Positions 41,878-50,528 of a stretch of 61,713 nt of DNA are shown here, piece by piece. The position numbers and the translations under genes were made by a program. The notes beneath the pieces are model-generated. The model worked only from the letters and a program-made list of their open reading frames with translations. It made no database searches and was not told the DNA's origin. How positions within the stretch are numbered: position 1 is the stretch's first letter; every line of letters begins with the position of its first letter. Location: positions 1 through 61,713 of the forward strand of contig JAFXPL010000167.1 in NCBI GenBank assembly GCA_017527945.1, in the 5' to 3' direction. The stretch is from Bacteroidales bacterium (GTDB taxonomy: Bacteria; Bacteroidota; Bacteroidia; Bacteroidales; WCHB1-69).

Positions 41878-42740
41878 AGCGTGATGTTGTTTTTGGCAAG
41901 GATCTGTAGGGTCAAGTCGTTTAAAAGTCGGCGTTGTTCCATATTGTTGCGGAAGCGGCGTTTGTGTTTCGAAACTTTGCAATTCTTGAAAATTTCACCC
42001 GTAACATTTTTATAATCAGGGTTTATGGCAGCTGTCAGCATATTGGCTGCACCTTGCTCGGGCGTGTTTATCATTGGGCGGAAAATCCAGTCGCAGAGTT
42101 TGTCCACGATTACATTATCCATTCGTATAATGTTGGTGTCCACGATGTTGGGGTCCGAAACGTTGAAGCATATCCCTTCGTTTTTCCACGTTTCGGAGGC
42201 ATCCAGCATGAAATAGTAGAGAGCCAGTTTGGAGCTGCCGTAGGCGCGAAACCGGTTGTAGTTTCGGGCGGTCTTGGGTTCGAAGAGGTCTGGGGTTATC
42301 TTGCCGATGGCGTAAGCCAGGGAAATCATGCTCACGATGCGGGTTCCGGTTCCCATAATTGGATGCAAAAGGTTGGTTAACGCATAGTGTCCCAGATAGT
42401 TGACTGCCATAGTGTATTCAATGTCGTTGACACTGGTTTTTGCGTGGCTGGGGAGTACGCCGGCGTTGTTCAACAGAATTTTCAGAGATGGGAAACGGTT
42501 CTTCACGTCATCGGTGAATCGGACAATGTCGTGAAGGTCGCTGAGATCCACCCGCATGAGATGGAGGTTGCCGTTGGTCTCGCGCCGGATTTGGTCCACC
42601 AGGGGCTTTGCTGCATCAGGGTCGATGCAGGCCATAATCACTTCGTAGCCGGCTTTTGCCAGCTCGCGTGTGTGGATGCGTCCCATGCCCCCGTCCGCAC
42701 CGGTCACCAACGCCACGCCTCTTTGCATTTCATCACCCAT
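41874..42740 (-). CDS. Short-chain dehydrogenase/reductase
   Basis: 288 aa Rossmann enzyme: TGADGGMGR near 14, NNAG near 91, Ser in SMISLAY near 138 and YGSSK near 167 (the YxxxK pair). It resembles the retinol-dehydrogenase/WW-oxidoreductase-like group. The substrate is unknown. It is coupled to the LD-carboxypeptidase gene by an ATGA overlap. Confidence 0.85.
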   Translation of the reverse strand: MGDEMQRGVALVTGADGGMGRIHTRELAKAGYEVIMACIDPDAAKPLVDQIRRETNGNLHLMRVDLSDLHDIVRFTDDVKNRFPSLKILLNNAGVLPSHAKTSVNDIEYTMAVNYLGHYALTNLLHPIMGTGTRIVSMISLAYAIGKITPDLFEPKTARNYNRFRAYGSSKLALYYFMLDASETWKNEGICFNVSDPNIVDTNIIRMDNVIVDKLCDWIFRPMINTPEQGAANMLTAAINPDYKNVTGEIFKNCKVSKHKRRFRNNMEQRRLLNDLTLQILAKNNITL

Positions 42741-42767
42741 TCGTTAACGCTTTTTAACTGAAATAAT

Positions 42768-43013
42768 TTAGTTGTCTGTGCAGATGATGGAATGGTGGAC
42801 GGTGGTCACGGAGTCCATTTGAAGAGTTTCGTCCTTGTTGAAGTCTTCGCAATTGTTGCGGGTGAAATTGCTCACCGTGTCCGTGGAGTTGTTGATGATG
42901 CTGTCGTTCTGGGTCAGCACGTTGGTGGAATAGCATCTGCACTCCTTCATTCCACAGGAGGCAAAACATATCATTACGGAAATAAGTCCAAATAAAGTGA
43001 ATATTTTTTTCAT
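42768..43013 (-). CDS. Small lipoprotein, unknown function
   Basis: 81 aa starting MKKIFTLFGLISVMICFASC: signal peptide with lipobox FASC. The mature part has Cys in ECRCYS, a CEDF segment and a C-terminal CTDN, so disulfides are likely. The N-terminal extension to 43046 is rejected because the MKKIF start gives a proper signal peptide. It lies 11 bases after sufE. Confidence 0.65.
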   Translation of the reverse strand: MKKIFTLFGLISVMICFASCGMKECRCYSTNVLTQNDSIINNSTDTVSNFTRNNCEDFNKDETLQMDSVTTVHHSIICTDN

Positions 43014-43024
43014 TTTAACGAATT

Positions 43025-43450
43025 TTAGGCTTGTTTTGCGGAGCACGCTAAAGCGTAAAGTTTGATTTGTTTGATCATGGAGGCCAGACCGTTGGAGCGA
43101 GTGGGGGAGAGGTGGTTTTTGAGTCCGATGGCATCGATGTATGACAAGTCGTTTTCGAGAATCTCTTTCGGCGTGTGTCCTGAGAGAACTCTAATCAACA
43201 GATTGACAATGCCTTTTGTGATAATAGCATCGCTGTCAGCGGTGAAATAGAGCTTCCCGTCGCGCATTTCAGGGTGCAGCCAAACCTGCGACTGGCAGCC
43301 GCTGATGAGAAACTCCTCGGTTTTGTACTGCGGGTCGATCATCGGCAAGTCTTTCCCCAACTCAATGATGTAGTTGTATTTGTCCATCCAGTCGTCGAAC
43401 ATCTCGAACTCCTGAATCAGTTCCGTTTCCTTTTCTTTCATTGTAGCCAT
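43025..43450 (-). CDS. sufE: SufE family sulfur-acceptor protein
   Basis: 141 aa. The active-site Cys is in LISGCQSQVWLHPEM near residue 51, and the C-terminus has GLKNHLSPTRSNGLASMI, both typical of SufE. It takes persulfide sulfur from SufS and passes it on for iron-sulfur cluster assembly. Other suf genes are not in the window. A promoter element is at 43501-43508. Confidence 0.93.
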   Translation of the reverse strand: MATMKEKETELIQEFEMFDDWMDKYNYIIELGKDLPMIDPQYKTEEFLISGCQSQVWLHPEMRDGKLYFTADSDAIITKGIVNLLIRVLSGHTPKEILENDLSYIDAIGLKNHLSPTRSNGLASMIKQIKLYALACSAKQA

Positions 43451-43500
43451 GTTTCCAACTTCCTTTCTTGTAATATTTTACGTTTTTTGAAACAACGTTG

Positions 43501-43508
43501 CAAAAATA
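43501..43508 (-). promoter_or_regulatory. Promoter -7 element of sufE
   Basis: Minus-strand TATTTTTG fits TAnnTTTG, 50 bases before the ATG. Confidence 0.5.
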
Positions 43509-43522
43509 AGAAAACTTGCGTT

Positions 43523-46500
43523 CTATTGCTTCACATTTTCTTGCAAGGTTTTGTTGATGAGTGTTTTGAGCTCCAGAACATTGGTTTCCACAACTTTACG
43601 TTTTTCCGGCTGGAAAAGTGTGGCATATCTCGCCTTGCCGACTTTGAACTTCAATTTATCTTCCAACCCGATGATATCCAGCCCGATACGGACCGGTTTC
43701 AGTAGAGAGATGTTATAGTCGTATGTCAGGTCAAGGTTGTGCCGTCCGGATACAATCGCTTGGTATTTGTCGATGGAGAGCAGGAACGGATAGACATCGA
43801 CCTCGTTCTTGTAGATGGTGATTTCGGTGGAGAGACTGTCGATTTTGTTTTGGGTTTTCTTATTGAACATCAGTTTTTTAGCAATATTTTGATAAGTCTT
43901 GTTGTCGAGAACGACAAGATCGTGACCGTTGATGGCGGCAGCACCGCGCAGAGTGGAATACTTGATGTCGTAGTTGGACTTCAGATAGGTTTCGGCGGCG
44001 AAGTGGAATTCCGCGTTTCCGCTGAAGGATTTCAGCATGGGCAGGATGGTATCGACTTCTGGAATCATCGCAATCAACTTGTCTATCTTTATATCAAGCA
44101 GATGGAAGTCAAAGCCAAGGAAAAGGTGGTTCATGCGCGGGGTGCGGTACATGGCCGTGAGCTGCATTCGCGCGGCGTCGTTGGTGAGACCCATCTCTTC
44201 CAGCACCAATACTCCGTCCTTTACAAAGACCCGGCCGGCGATGTTGCGGAATTCGACATCCTCATATAGTGCCTTCTTGATGGTGGTGTTCAGGTTGACA
44301 TCCATCCCGAAGGGGACGATGAATGGGGTTTTCCCGTTTTTGTCCGCTTCGTTCTCCGCTTGCGCTACCAAGGAGTCGGGTGCGTTGAAACCATCAACCA
44401 ATGCCATTAATTCGTTGAGGTTCAAATAATTGGCAATAAGTTCGAGATTTCCTTTAAGCAGTCCTTCGTTGTGGAAGTAGGGTTCGATGCCCGTGATGGT
44501 TCCCTTCAGCGATGCACTGGATTGCCCGAACTCGATATTTGCTTTTTTTAACACACATTTTTTGGGATTGAAGTCAAGGTCGAGCGTGGGAATCCTCAAA
44601 GAGTGTGCGAGGTCCTGGATATTTGCTTTTGCATCGGAGAGTTGCAGCTGCACGATGGGCGACCAGCGCAGCAGCGGGTTCTCCTCGCCGTCTTTATAGT
44701 CTGTTTGGGCATTGAGATTCACTGTTTGCACATTGATGGCACTTGTATTTCCGATTTGCGCCAGAACTTGATTCCCAGTGTATTTCAATTGCATTTGATC
44801 GGTGTTGTGCAACACGAATTCACCTTTTGGCTGGGAAAGCAACGCGGAAATGGTATCTGCCGTGATGTGGAGTTGTCCGAATTGGTAGGCGGTGGCGAAT
44901 TTAAGATTTATAGTGCTGTCTAACAGATTATTGGTGTAAGCATCGAGATTCAGGTCGGTGGCGTTGAGGGAAAACTGCTCAGGATTGGAGACGGAAAGTG
45001 TGGTGGCATGAATCTTGGCATTGGCCCATTCCTCAATCTTGTAGGGCTGCTTAGTGGCTGGAAATTCGATGTCGGCCTGCAAGTTTGGCGATTTGACCAG
45101 GGTGGTGTCGTGATAGAGCAGTTCCAAGTTCGTGAATTGGCCATTGATGACGGCTTTTGAGATATTTTCGGCGGAGAATTTCGTTTCGGGGTCGTAGGAG
45201 AGCTGTGTTTTGAGCCGGATGTCCGCCTGACCCTCATATTTTGTGAAGTCCTCGGGCAGAAAATCCTTGAAGTCGGTGATATGCAGTTTTCCTGTTGCGA
45301 AGACATCAAGCAACATTTTGCCTAACAAGTCTTTAATGGTGCCGGATACGGTCAAGCGGTTGCGCTTGCGGGTGGTTGCCGACAGCGTTTTGACGGTCAG
45401 GATGGTCTGGTTTTTCAAGTCGAGGTTGAGATCGAAATGACCGTCCACTTTCTCAAAACTGAGGGGAAGGTCCTTCATGGCGAAATCGCCTCTGTTCCAT
45501 TCCACCCCGGCGGTGACGACGGGCATGAGCGAGTCGCTATAGGTTCCCGTGACATCGCCCTCCACGGCTATGTTGCCGTTTATGGTCATGTTGTCCAGGG
45601 TATTGCCGATGAGTGCACGAGGAATCAAAGGAAGAATTTCGTTGAGTTTCCATTGGCCGGTCTTGTAGTGCAGGTCGGTGTGCAGGCTGCCGTTGGCAGT
45701 GTCGGCGGCAACTTGGCCGTTCAGCTCAAGTCGCTGATTGTCAAGAGTGAGTCGGGTGTCGCGCAGGTCGAACCTAAGGGTGGAGAAATCGGCGAGCAAG
45801 CCGGTTTCCACGGCGATGTCTGCGTTGCGAAGGTAATGCGCCGTGTCGATAAGCAGGGTGGTGTTCCGCATGTCGATGTCAAAATTGCCATCGAGAAGGT
45901 TAAAATCTGTTAATGTTCCAGTGTAAGAGGCACGTAAATCTTCGCCCGCGAGGCGCAAAGCGTTGCTGTCGTGCAGGGCGAGCGCAAGCGTTTCGGCACT
46001 TAGATCCACATTTCCGTTCACTTTTTGTTGGTCAAGATTCCCTTTCACAGCGACATTAACCTTTTGGGCGCGTGCTTTCTGTTCCGACTGCACATTGGTG
46101 TATCGGATGTCCAAGCCGTTTGCTTTAACCTTTTTTAGGTCAATGATGTAGTCAAAGGAGGTCGTATCATTGGGGTCGGAACGGAAGACGTTGTAATTGC
46201 CGTTGCCCTTTTCGTCTATGTAGAGATTCAGCAATCCGTTGTTCAGTGAAAAATCGTTAATTTCAAGGTGTTTGTTTTTCAACAGTTCGCGGATGTTCAG
46301 GCTTGCCAAACACTCTTTGGCATACAGCAATGTGTCGGAAACATCTGCATTTATTGGATTTTTCAGCACCACATTCTCCAAATCCAGCCCAATTTTCGGA
46401 AAAGTCTTGAAGAACGTGAGCCCGGCCTTGTCCATGCTGAATTCGCAGGTGAGGAATCTGTGAGCTTGGCTGTTGACCATTTTCGCCAGTTTGGAAGGTG

Positions 46501-46594
46501 AAAAAATGCTAAAAAGCGTCACAGATACGACAATGGCAACCAGCAGGAATAAGGATGCCAAAGAAAACAGTCCTATTTTCAGCCCCTTTTTCAT
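43523..46594 (-). CDS. AsmA-like envelope protein
   Basis: 1023 aa: an N-terminal TM (about 9-31, IGLFSLASLFLLVAIVVSVTLF), then a long beta-rich region with AsmA hallmarks (MDKAGLTFFKTFPKIGLDLENVVLKNP near 54, INGNIAVEGDVTGTYSDSLMP). AsmA/TamB-family proteins form periplasmic grooves that move phospholipid toward the outer membrane. The C-terminal AsmA_2 region (FSGNAEFHFAAETYLKSNYDIKYSTLRGAAAINGHDLVVLDN) is present. Its start overlaps the stop of the upstream lipoprotein gene by 4 bases. Confidence 0.85.
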   Translation of the reverse strand: MKKGLKIGLFSLASLFLLVAIVVSVTLFSIFSPSKLAKMVNSQAHRFLTCEFSMDKAGLTFFKTFPKIGLDLENVVLKNPINADVSDTLLYAKECLASLNIRELLKNKHLEINDFSLNNGLLNLYIDEKGNGNYNVFRSDPNDTTSFDYIIDLKKVKANGLDIRYTNVQSEQKARAQKVNVAVKGNLDQQKVNGNVDLSAETLALALHDSNALRLAGEDLRASYTGTLTDFNLLDGNFDIDMRNTTLLIDTAHYLRNADIAVETGLLADFSTLRFDLRDTRLTLDNQRLELNGQVAADTANGSLHTDLHYKTGQWKLNEILPLIPRALIGNTLDNMTINGNIAVEGDVTGTYSDSLMPVVTAGVEWNRGDFAMKDLPLSFEKVDGHFDLNLDLKNQTILTVKTLSATTRKRNRLTVSGTIKDLLGKMLLDVFATGKLHITDFKDFLPEDFTKYEGQADIRLKTQLSYDPETKFSAENISKAVINGQFTNLELLYHDTTLVKSPNLQADIEFPATKQPYKIEEWANAKIHATTLSVSNPEQFSLNATDLNLDAYTNNLLDSTINLKFATAYQFGQLHITADTISALLSQPKGEFVLHNTDQMQLKYTGNQVLAQIGNTSAINVQTVNLNAQTDYKDGEENPLLRWSPIVQLQLSDAKANIQDLAHSLRIPTLDLDFNPKKCVLKKANIEFGQSSASLKGTITGIEPYFHNEGLLKGNLELIANYLNLNELMALVDGFNAPDSLVAQAENEADKNGKTPFIVPFGMDVNLNTTIKKALYEDVEFRNIAGRVFVKDGVLVLEEMGLTNDAARMQLTAMYRTPRMNHLFLGFDFHLLDIKIDKLIAMIPEVDTILPMLKSFSGNAEFHFAAETYLKSNYDIKYSTLRGAAAINGHDLVVLDNKTYQNIAKKLMFNKKTQNKIDSLSTEITIYKNEVDVYPFLLSIDKYQAIVSGRHNLDLTYDYNISLLKPVRIGLDIIGLEDKLKFKVGKARYATLFQPEKRKVVETNVLELKTLINKTLQENVKQ

Positions 46595-46989
46595 TTTCCT
46601 TTGGTGAAAGTATAATATTTGCCGTAATTGTCGTGATATTCGAGCGTGGTGGTGGTCAGTTTGGTGACGGTATAGGTTTTCGGAACGTTTCCGCCCATTT
46701 CCATCTGGTGAATTTGTGTGAGAGTGGCATTTTCAAGGGTCCAGGTGAAGGGCTGCGCCTCTTCTTCGGTCACGTCGTCGGCCGTGTCCCAGGTGTAGCC
46801 AGTGCCAGCGGCATCGTAGAACTCGTGTACCGTGCCCGTCACCCAATAGCCGTACATCAGGCTTCTGTCAAACTTTTCGTCATGCGAAAAAAAATCGCAT
46901 CCGGCCAGCATCAGCACAAGGAAGCAGACTAAGCTTCCGAATATCAGGCTTTTTCGGGTTTTCTTGACAGTGTTCATGAACTTTTTCAT
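46591..46989 (-). CDS. Lipocalin-like small lipoprotein
   Basis: 132 aa; a basic N-terminus then a lipobox (LMLAGC near residue 30). The mature part reads DRSLMYGYWVTGTVHEFYDAAGTGYTWDT, resembling the lipocalin-like domain of small Bacteroidota lipoproteins (a GxW segment then beta strands). The function is unknown. It is translationally coupled to the AsmA-like gene. Its mRNA leader begins with a small hairpin (47004-47010 with 47021-47027). Confidence 0.65.
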   Translation of the reverse strand: MKKFMNTVKKTRKSLIFGSLVCFLVLMLAGCDFFSHDEKFDRSLMYGYWVTGTVHEFYDAAGTGYTWDTADDVTEEEAQPFTWTLENATLTQIHQMEMGGNVPKTYTVTKLTTTTLEYHDNYGKYYTFTKGK

Positions 46990-47034
46990 TTTTCCCTTCT
47001 ATCAATCGGTATTTTGTTAGACCGATTTCGCGGG

Positions 47035-47042
47035 CAAAAGTA
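47035..47042 (-). promoter_or_regulatory. Promoter -7 element of the lipoprotein-AsmA operon
   Basis: Minus-strand TACTTTTG fits TAnnTTTG, 45 bases before the ATG at 46989. Confidence 0.5.
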
Positions 47043-47058
47043 CACTTTTTTTATAAAG

Positions 47059-48753
47059 TTATTTTTTGATCACTTTCCGAACTTCAAGGTGTTGGTTACT
47101 GTCGCGAATGACCACATAATAGAGTCCATCCACCCATGAGCGGGTACAGATTTTCACGGTGTTCATTCCGATAACATCCTTGTTGTCAATTATTTGTCCA
47201 ATTGAATTATAAATGGTGATTTCCGAAAGGTCTTTGCCCTGCACTGTCACGAAATCGGTGGTGGGGTTCGGGTAGAGGCGTATCTGCATTGGTTGCTTGT
47301 CGTGAAGGCCCACTCCAGTGATGGTGAATTCGTGCGGGTCGGCGGCGCCAATGTACGGATGTTTTTCGCGTCGGCCAGACTCGTCCTTGGCAAATATATA
47401 ATATTGTATGGCATCGCCTTCTTCCAGGTCCAGTTCGGCAAAATCAAATTGATAGTCTTCATTTGAGACGGCTTGCAACGGAGCATTCCTCCATTCGCCC
47501 GAATTGATGCGGTAATAGACGAGCAGGGAGTCGGAAACCAGGTTTGCACCATTCAAAGCCTTGATTTTCACAGAGATATTGAGCGTTTCGCCGATACTTT
47601 TGTTTCCTAAGAGGGGATAGTGTTTCAGGTAAAGCATTCCGAGGTCTGCCAGTTCGTGGGTGCGGCAGTGCAGTGCGTCAGTGCTTTGCCAGGGGGTGTA
47701 GATGCTCTGCATGACGGGCACGATGGTGTAGCCGGGCATGGCCTGCTGATAGACGGCGATAGCTTCGTTGTCGTGTGAGTTACCGGTAATGGGGACAAAC
47801 ACGTGGTCGTTGACGATCAGCGAATTGGTGTAAGGGGTGGCGCGATAGGCCTCGGGATCGGCATAGACGCGGAACACTTGGTAGTGGTTGCCCCATGGGG
47901 TCGTGGCGTTCGCAAAGGTTTCCGCTACATCTTCATAGTTGTTGTAGCGCGGGTCGTTGGCCGGCACTTTCCCGATCAGCACCTTATCGACATCGAGAAA
48001 CTTGCCCCAACAGTCGATGTGGGCGATATATTCGCCAAGAGGGTCGGGAAGGAACATGTAATGGTCGATTCCTAAGTAGTTTTCCGCCATTGTTTCCAGC
48101 GATGCAGTGGTTTCCGAGGGGTTCTCCTGGAGCACCAGCATGGTGGAGGCGGCGGTGCCGTAGCCATCCACCATATAGTTTCCGCCGGTGTGCACCATTG
48201 GCATCTCGTAACGGCTCACGTCAAGATATTCCACCACAGCCCCCAAGGCGGCATCGTCGTTAGGTCGGGACGGACGGTTGTACACGAAGTCGATGACGTT
48301 CACCGAGTCGTGGCCGTCGATGACGAACCAGGGGCCGTAGTCGCGGGTCCAGTAGGAATCATGGTTGATTTTCCAGAACTGCACGTTGTCCATGTTCACC
48401 TGGTTGTTGTTGAAGTAGGACTTTGCCTGCACGCTGTCGGAGCCGGAGGAGACAATCACCTTCACTGGAATCACCTGCGAAAGTTCGCGCACCAGGGCTA
48501 CGGGTATGCCGAGCGGGTAGGCAATCATCACCCCGCTCATCGGTTGGAATTCGGAAACGGCGGTGACCGGTGCGGCGGGATAGACGGCATCGCGGAGATG
48601 CGCCTGCTGCGACAGGAAAGGAATTGCCATTCGCTCCTCTTCAGTGGCATGATGGGGGAATTTCGGGTGAATGTCATAGTGAATCAGCTCGCTTTGAGCC
48701 GCTATTTGTCCTAAAAGGACAATCCACAAACTGATAAAAACTAACTTTTTCAT
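47059..48753 (-). CDS. Secreted peptidyl-arginine deiminase-like enzyme (PPAD type) with T9SS domain
   Basis: 564 aa: signal peptide (ends IAAQ), a deiminase domain (about 60-390), an Ig-like domain (about 395-480) and a C-terminal T9SS sorting domain (IRLYPNPTTDFVTVQG to the end). The order and length match Porphyromonas gingivalis PPAD, which turns C-terminal arginine of proteins into citrulline. Candidate catalytic residues are Asp138 (WTRDYGPW), His245 and Asp247 (IAHIDCWGK), Asn310 (TPYTNSLI) and Cys363 (DALHCRTHEL). Arg160 aligns with the carboxylate-binding arginine; the next Arg is at 163, one residue later than I expect. A secreted agmatine deiminase is the alternative. Confidence 0.85.
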   Translation of the reverse strand: MKKLVFISLWIVLLGQIAAQSELIHYDIHPKFPHHATEEERMAIPFLSQQAHLRDAVYPAAPVTAVSEFQPMSGVMIAYPLGIPVALVRELSQVIPVKVIVSSGSDSVQAKSYFNNNQVNMDNVQFWKINHDSYWTRDYGPWFVIDGHDSVNVIDFVYNRPSRPNDDAALGAVVEYLDVSRYEMPMVHTGGNYMVDGYGTAASTMLVLQENPSETTASLETMAENYLGIDHYMFLPDPLGEYIAHIDCWGKFLDVDKVLIGKVPANDPRYNNYEDVAETFANATTPWGNHYQVFRVYADPEAYRATPYTNSLIVNDHVFVPITGNSHDNEAIAVYQQAMPGYTIVPVMQSIYTPWQSTDALHCRTHELADLGMLYLKHYPLLGNKSIGETLNISVKIKALNGANLVSDSLLVYYRINSGEWRNAPLQAVSNEDYQFDFAELDLEEGDAIQYYIFAKDESGRREKHPYIGAADPHEFTITGVGLHDKQPMQIRLYPNPTTDFVTVQGKDLSEITIYNSIGQIIDNKDVIGMNTVKICTRSWVDGLYYVVIRDSNQHLEVRKVIKK

Positions 48754-48770
48754 TTTTGGTTTTATAGAAA

Positions 48771-48805
48771 TAAAAAACGCTCAACTTACCAAAATTGAGC
48801 GTTTT
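48771..48805 (-). terminator. Terminator after tRNA-Arg(ACG)
   Basis: AAAACGCTCAA pairs with TTGAGCGTTTT (48774-48784 with 48795-48805), followed on the minus strand by a T run. It lies only 18 bases before the deiminase start codon. Confidence 0.8.
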
Positions 48806-48809
48806 GCCT

Positions 48810-48886
48810 TGGTGACCCCTGCAGGATTCAAACCTGCAACCTTTTGATCCGTAGTCAAATGCTCTATTCAGTTGAGCTAAGGGGCC
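48810..48886 (-). tRNA. tRNA-Arg (anticodon ACG)
   Basis: Acceptor GGCCCCT pairs with AGGGGTC; anticodon loop CTACGGA gives ACG (A34 is expected to be deaminated to inosine to read CGN); T arm GCAGG/CCTGC; discriminator A at 48813. CCA is encoded in the DNA at 48812-48810. Confidence 0.95.
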
Positions 48887-48905
48887 GTTGCTTCAAAAGA
48901 GCGTG

Positions 48906-48913
48906 CAAAAATA
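48906..48913 (-). promoter_or_regulatory. Promoter -7 element of tRNA-Arg(ACG)
   Basis: Minus-strand TATTTTTG fits TAnnTTTG, 19 bases before the tRNA 5' end. Confidence 0.6.
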
Positions 48914-48982
48914 CACTTTTTTTGATATGGTGCGCATATCCAAAAAAAATTTTTTTTGATGTCTGTGTATTGAAAAAAAATG

Positions 48983-48990
48983 TATTTTTG
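48983..48990 (+). promoter_or_regulatory. Promoter -7 element of tRNA-Gln
   Basis: TATTTTTG after an A-tract, 26 bases before the tRNA 5' end. It diverges from the tRNA-Arg(ACG) promoter. Confidence 0.6.
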
Positions 48991-49016
48991 CCGCCGAATT
49001 GATGATAAAGAACGAT

Positions 49017-49087
49017 TGAGCTATGGTGTAATGGTAGCACTACAGATTTTGGTTCTGCCTGTGTAGGTTCGAGTCCTGCTAGCTCAA
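49017..49087 (+). tRNA. tRNA-Gln (anticodon UUG)
   Basis: 71 nt: acceptor TGAGCTA/TAGCTCA with U at position 1, as usual for Gln; anticodon stem CAGA/TCTG around TTTTGGT gives TTG; discriminator A. Followed by a terminator and then nusA. Confidence 0.95.
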
Positions 49088-49092
49088 CAAGA

Positions 49093-49123
49093 AACTCTCA
49101 CCGATTTGGTGGGAGTTTTTTTT
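49093..49123 (+). terminator. Terminator after tRNA-Gln
   Basis: 10-bp stem (49093-49102 with 49108-49117, one G-T pair), 5-nt loop, run of eight T. Confidence 0.85.
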
Positions 49124-49181
49124 GCAAGTTTTGAAATTAGCCTGCCAATTATAATAGAATAATTTATACAAAAATAAGAAA

Positions 49182-50426
49182 ATGGAAGAACAAATCAACC
49201 TTATCAGTACCTTTGCCGATTTCAAAGAGTCTAAAAGTATTGACCGTGAAACGCTTATGAATATTTTGAAAGAGGTTTTTGTAAGTGCGCTCACTAAGAA
49301 ATACAATCAAGATGCCGACAAGTTCAACGTGATTGTCAACGTTGACCGCGGCGACTTGGAGATCCAGCATTCCCTGACAGTGGTCGAGGATGGCATGGTG
49401 AACGATCCCGACAGCGAGATAGCTTTGTCTGACGCTATCAAAATCGAGCCCGACTACGAGGTGGGTGAGGAACTGATTGAGCAAATCCAACTCTCTGATT
49501 TCCAGAGGCGTGAGATACTTGCCCTGCGTCAGAATCTCAGTAATAAAATTTTGGAGCATGAGAAAGACGTGATCTTCCATAAGTATGAGCCGCGTAAGGG
49601 CGAATTGATTACTGGTGAGGTGAGCCAAGTGTGGAAACGTGAGATCTTGGTCCTTGACGACGACCGCGTGGAAATGGTGCTGCCCAAGTCGGAGCAGATT
49701 CCCACCGACTACTACAAGAAAGGCGACAGCATCATGGCGGTCATTACTTCGGTGGACGTGGTCAACGGGTCTCCGCGCATCCTGCTTTCCCGCACCTCCC
49801 CGCGCTTCCTCGAATGCCTCATGGAGCGCTCCATTCCGGAAATTGAGGAGGGTGTCATCATGATCCGCGATATCGTGCGTGTTCCCGGTGAACGCGCCAA
49901 AGTGCTGGTGGAGACCTACGACGACCGCATCGACCCCGTGGGCGCTTGCGTCGGCGTGAAAGGAAGCCGTATTCATGACACCGTCCGCGAATTGCGAAAC
50001 GAAAACATCGACATCATCAACTATACCAACAAGAAGGAACTGCTCATTGCTCGCGCCCTCAACCCTGCACAAATCTCGTCTATCGAGCTCGACGAGGAAA
50101 ACAAGACGGCGAACGTTTATATGAAATCCGATCAGGTTTCTCTCGCTATCGGTAAAGGTGGCTATAATATTAAACTCGCCAGCAAACTGTCTGGGTATGA
50201 GATTGATGTGTTCAGAGATGACATCAAGGAGGAATATGTCATACCATTGTCGGAGTTCAATGATGTGTTCGACCAGTGGGTTATCGACACCTTCATCAGT
50301 ATTGGCTGCGACACGGCCGAAAGCATTCTCCAGTTGAGCCGTGAAGAACTCATTCGCCGCACCGACCTCGAAGAGGAGACGGTGGACGCTATGATTGCCG
50401 CCGTGAAGGAGGAATTGGACAAGTAG
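49182..50426 (+). CDS. nusA: Transcription termination/antitermination factor NusA
   Basis: 414 aa: N-terminal RNA-polymerase-binding domain (1-125), S1 domain (about 130-200, GELITGEVSQVWKREILVLDDDRVEMVLPKSEQIP), KH1 and KH2 (about 200-345, DPVGACVGVKGSRIHDTVRELRNENIDII and IGKGGYNIKLASKL) and a short C-terminal helical part. NusA modulates pausing, termination and antitermination. rimP, which usually precedes nusA, is not upstream here; a tRNA and terminator are. infB follows after about 100 bases. Confidence 0.96.
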   Translation: MEEQINLISTFADFKESKSIDRETLMNILKEVFVSALTKKYNQDADKFNVIVNVDRGDLEIQHSLTVVEDGMVNDPDSEIALSDAIKIEPDYEVGEELIEQIQLSDFQRREILALRQNLSNKILEHEKDVIFHKYEPRKGELITGEVSQVWKREILVLDDDRVEMVLPKSEQIPTDYYKKGDSIMAVITSVDVVNGSPRILLSRTSPRFLECLMERSIPEIEEGVIMIRDIVRVPGERAKVLVETYDDRIDPVGACVGVKGSRIHDTVRELRNENIDIINYTNKKELLIARALNPAQISSIELDEENKTANVYMKSDQVSLAIGKGGYNIKLASKLSGYEIDVFRDDIKEEYVIPLSEFNDVFDQWVIDTFISIGCDTAESILQLSREELIRRTDLEEETVDAMIAAVKEELDK

Positions 50427-50528
50427 GGGTAAGGGAAGCCGCTAAAAAAAGGGTGGCTAATATGTCGAAAATAGTTATAATAAGTTAAAAATCAGCGTAA
50501 TAAAGAATATTAAAAGTTTTTCAAAAAT

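Noticed and set aside
40963..41982. Longer LD-carboxypeptidase starting at 41982
   Set aside because: The extra 35 residues lie inside the upstream SDR coding region and precede the conserved fold start MTIPPYLSAGDTIAL.
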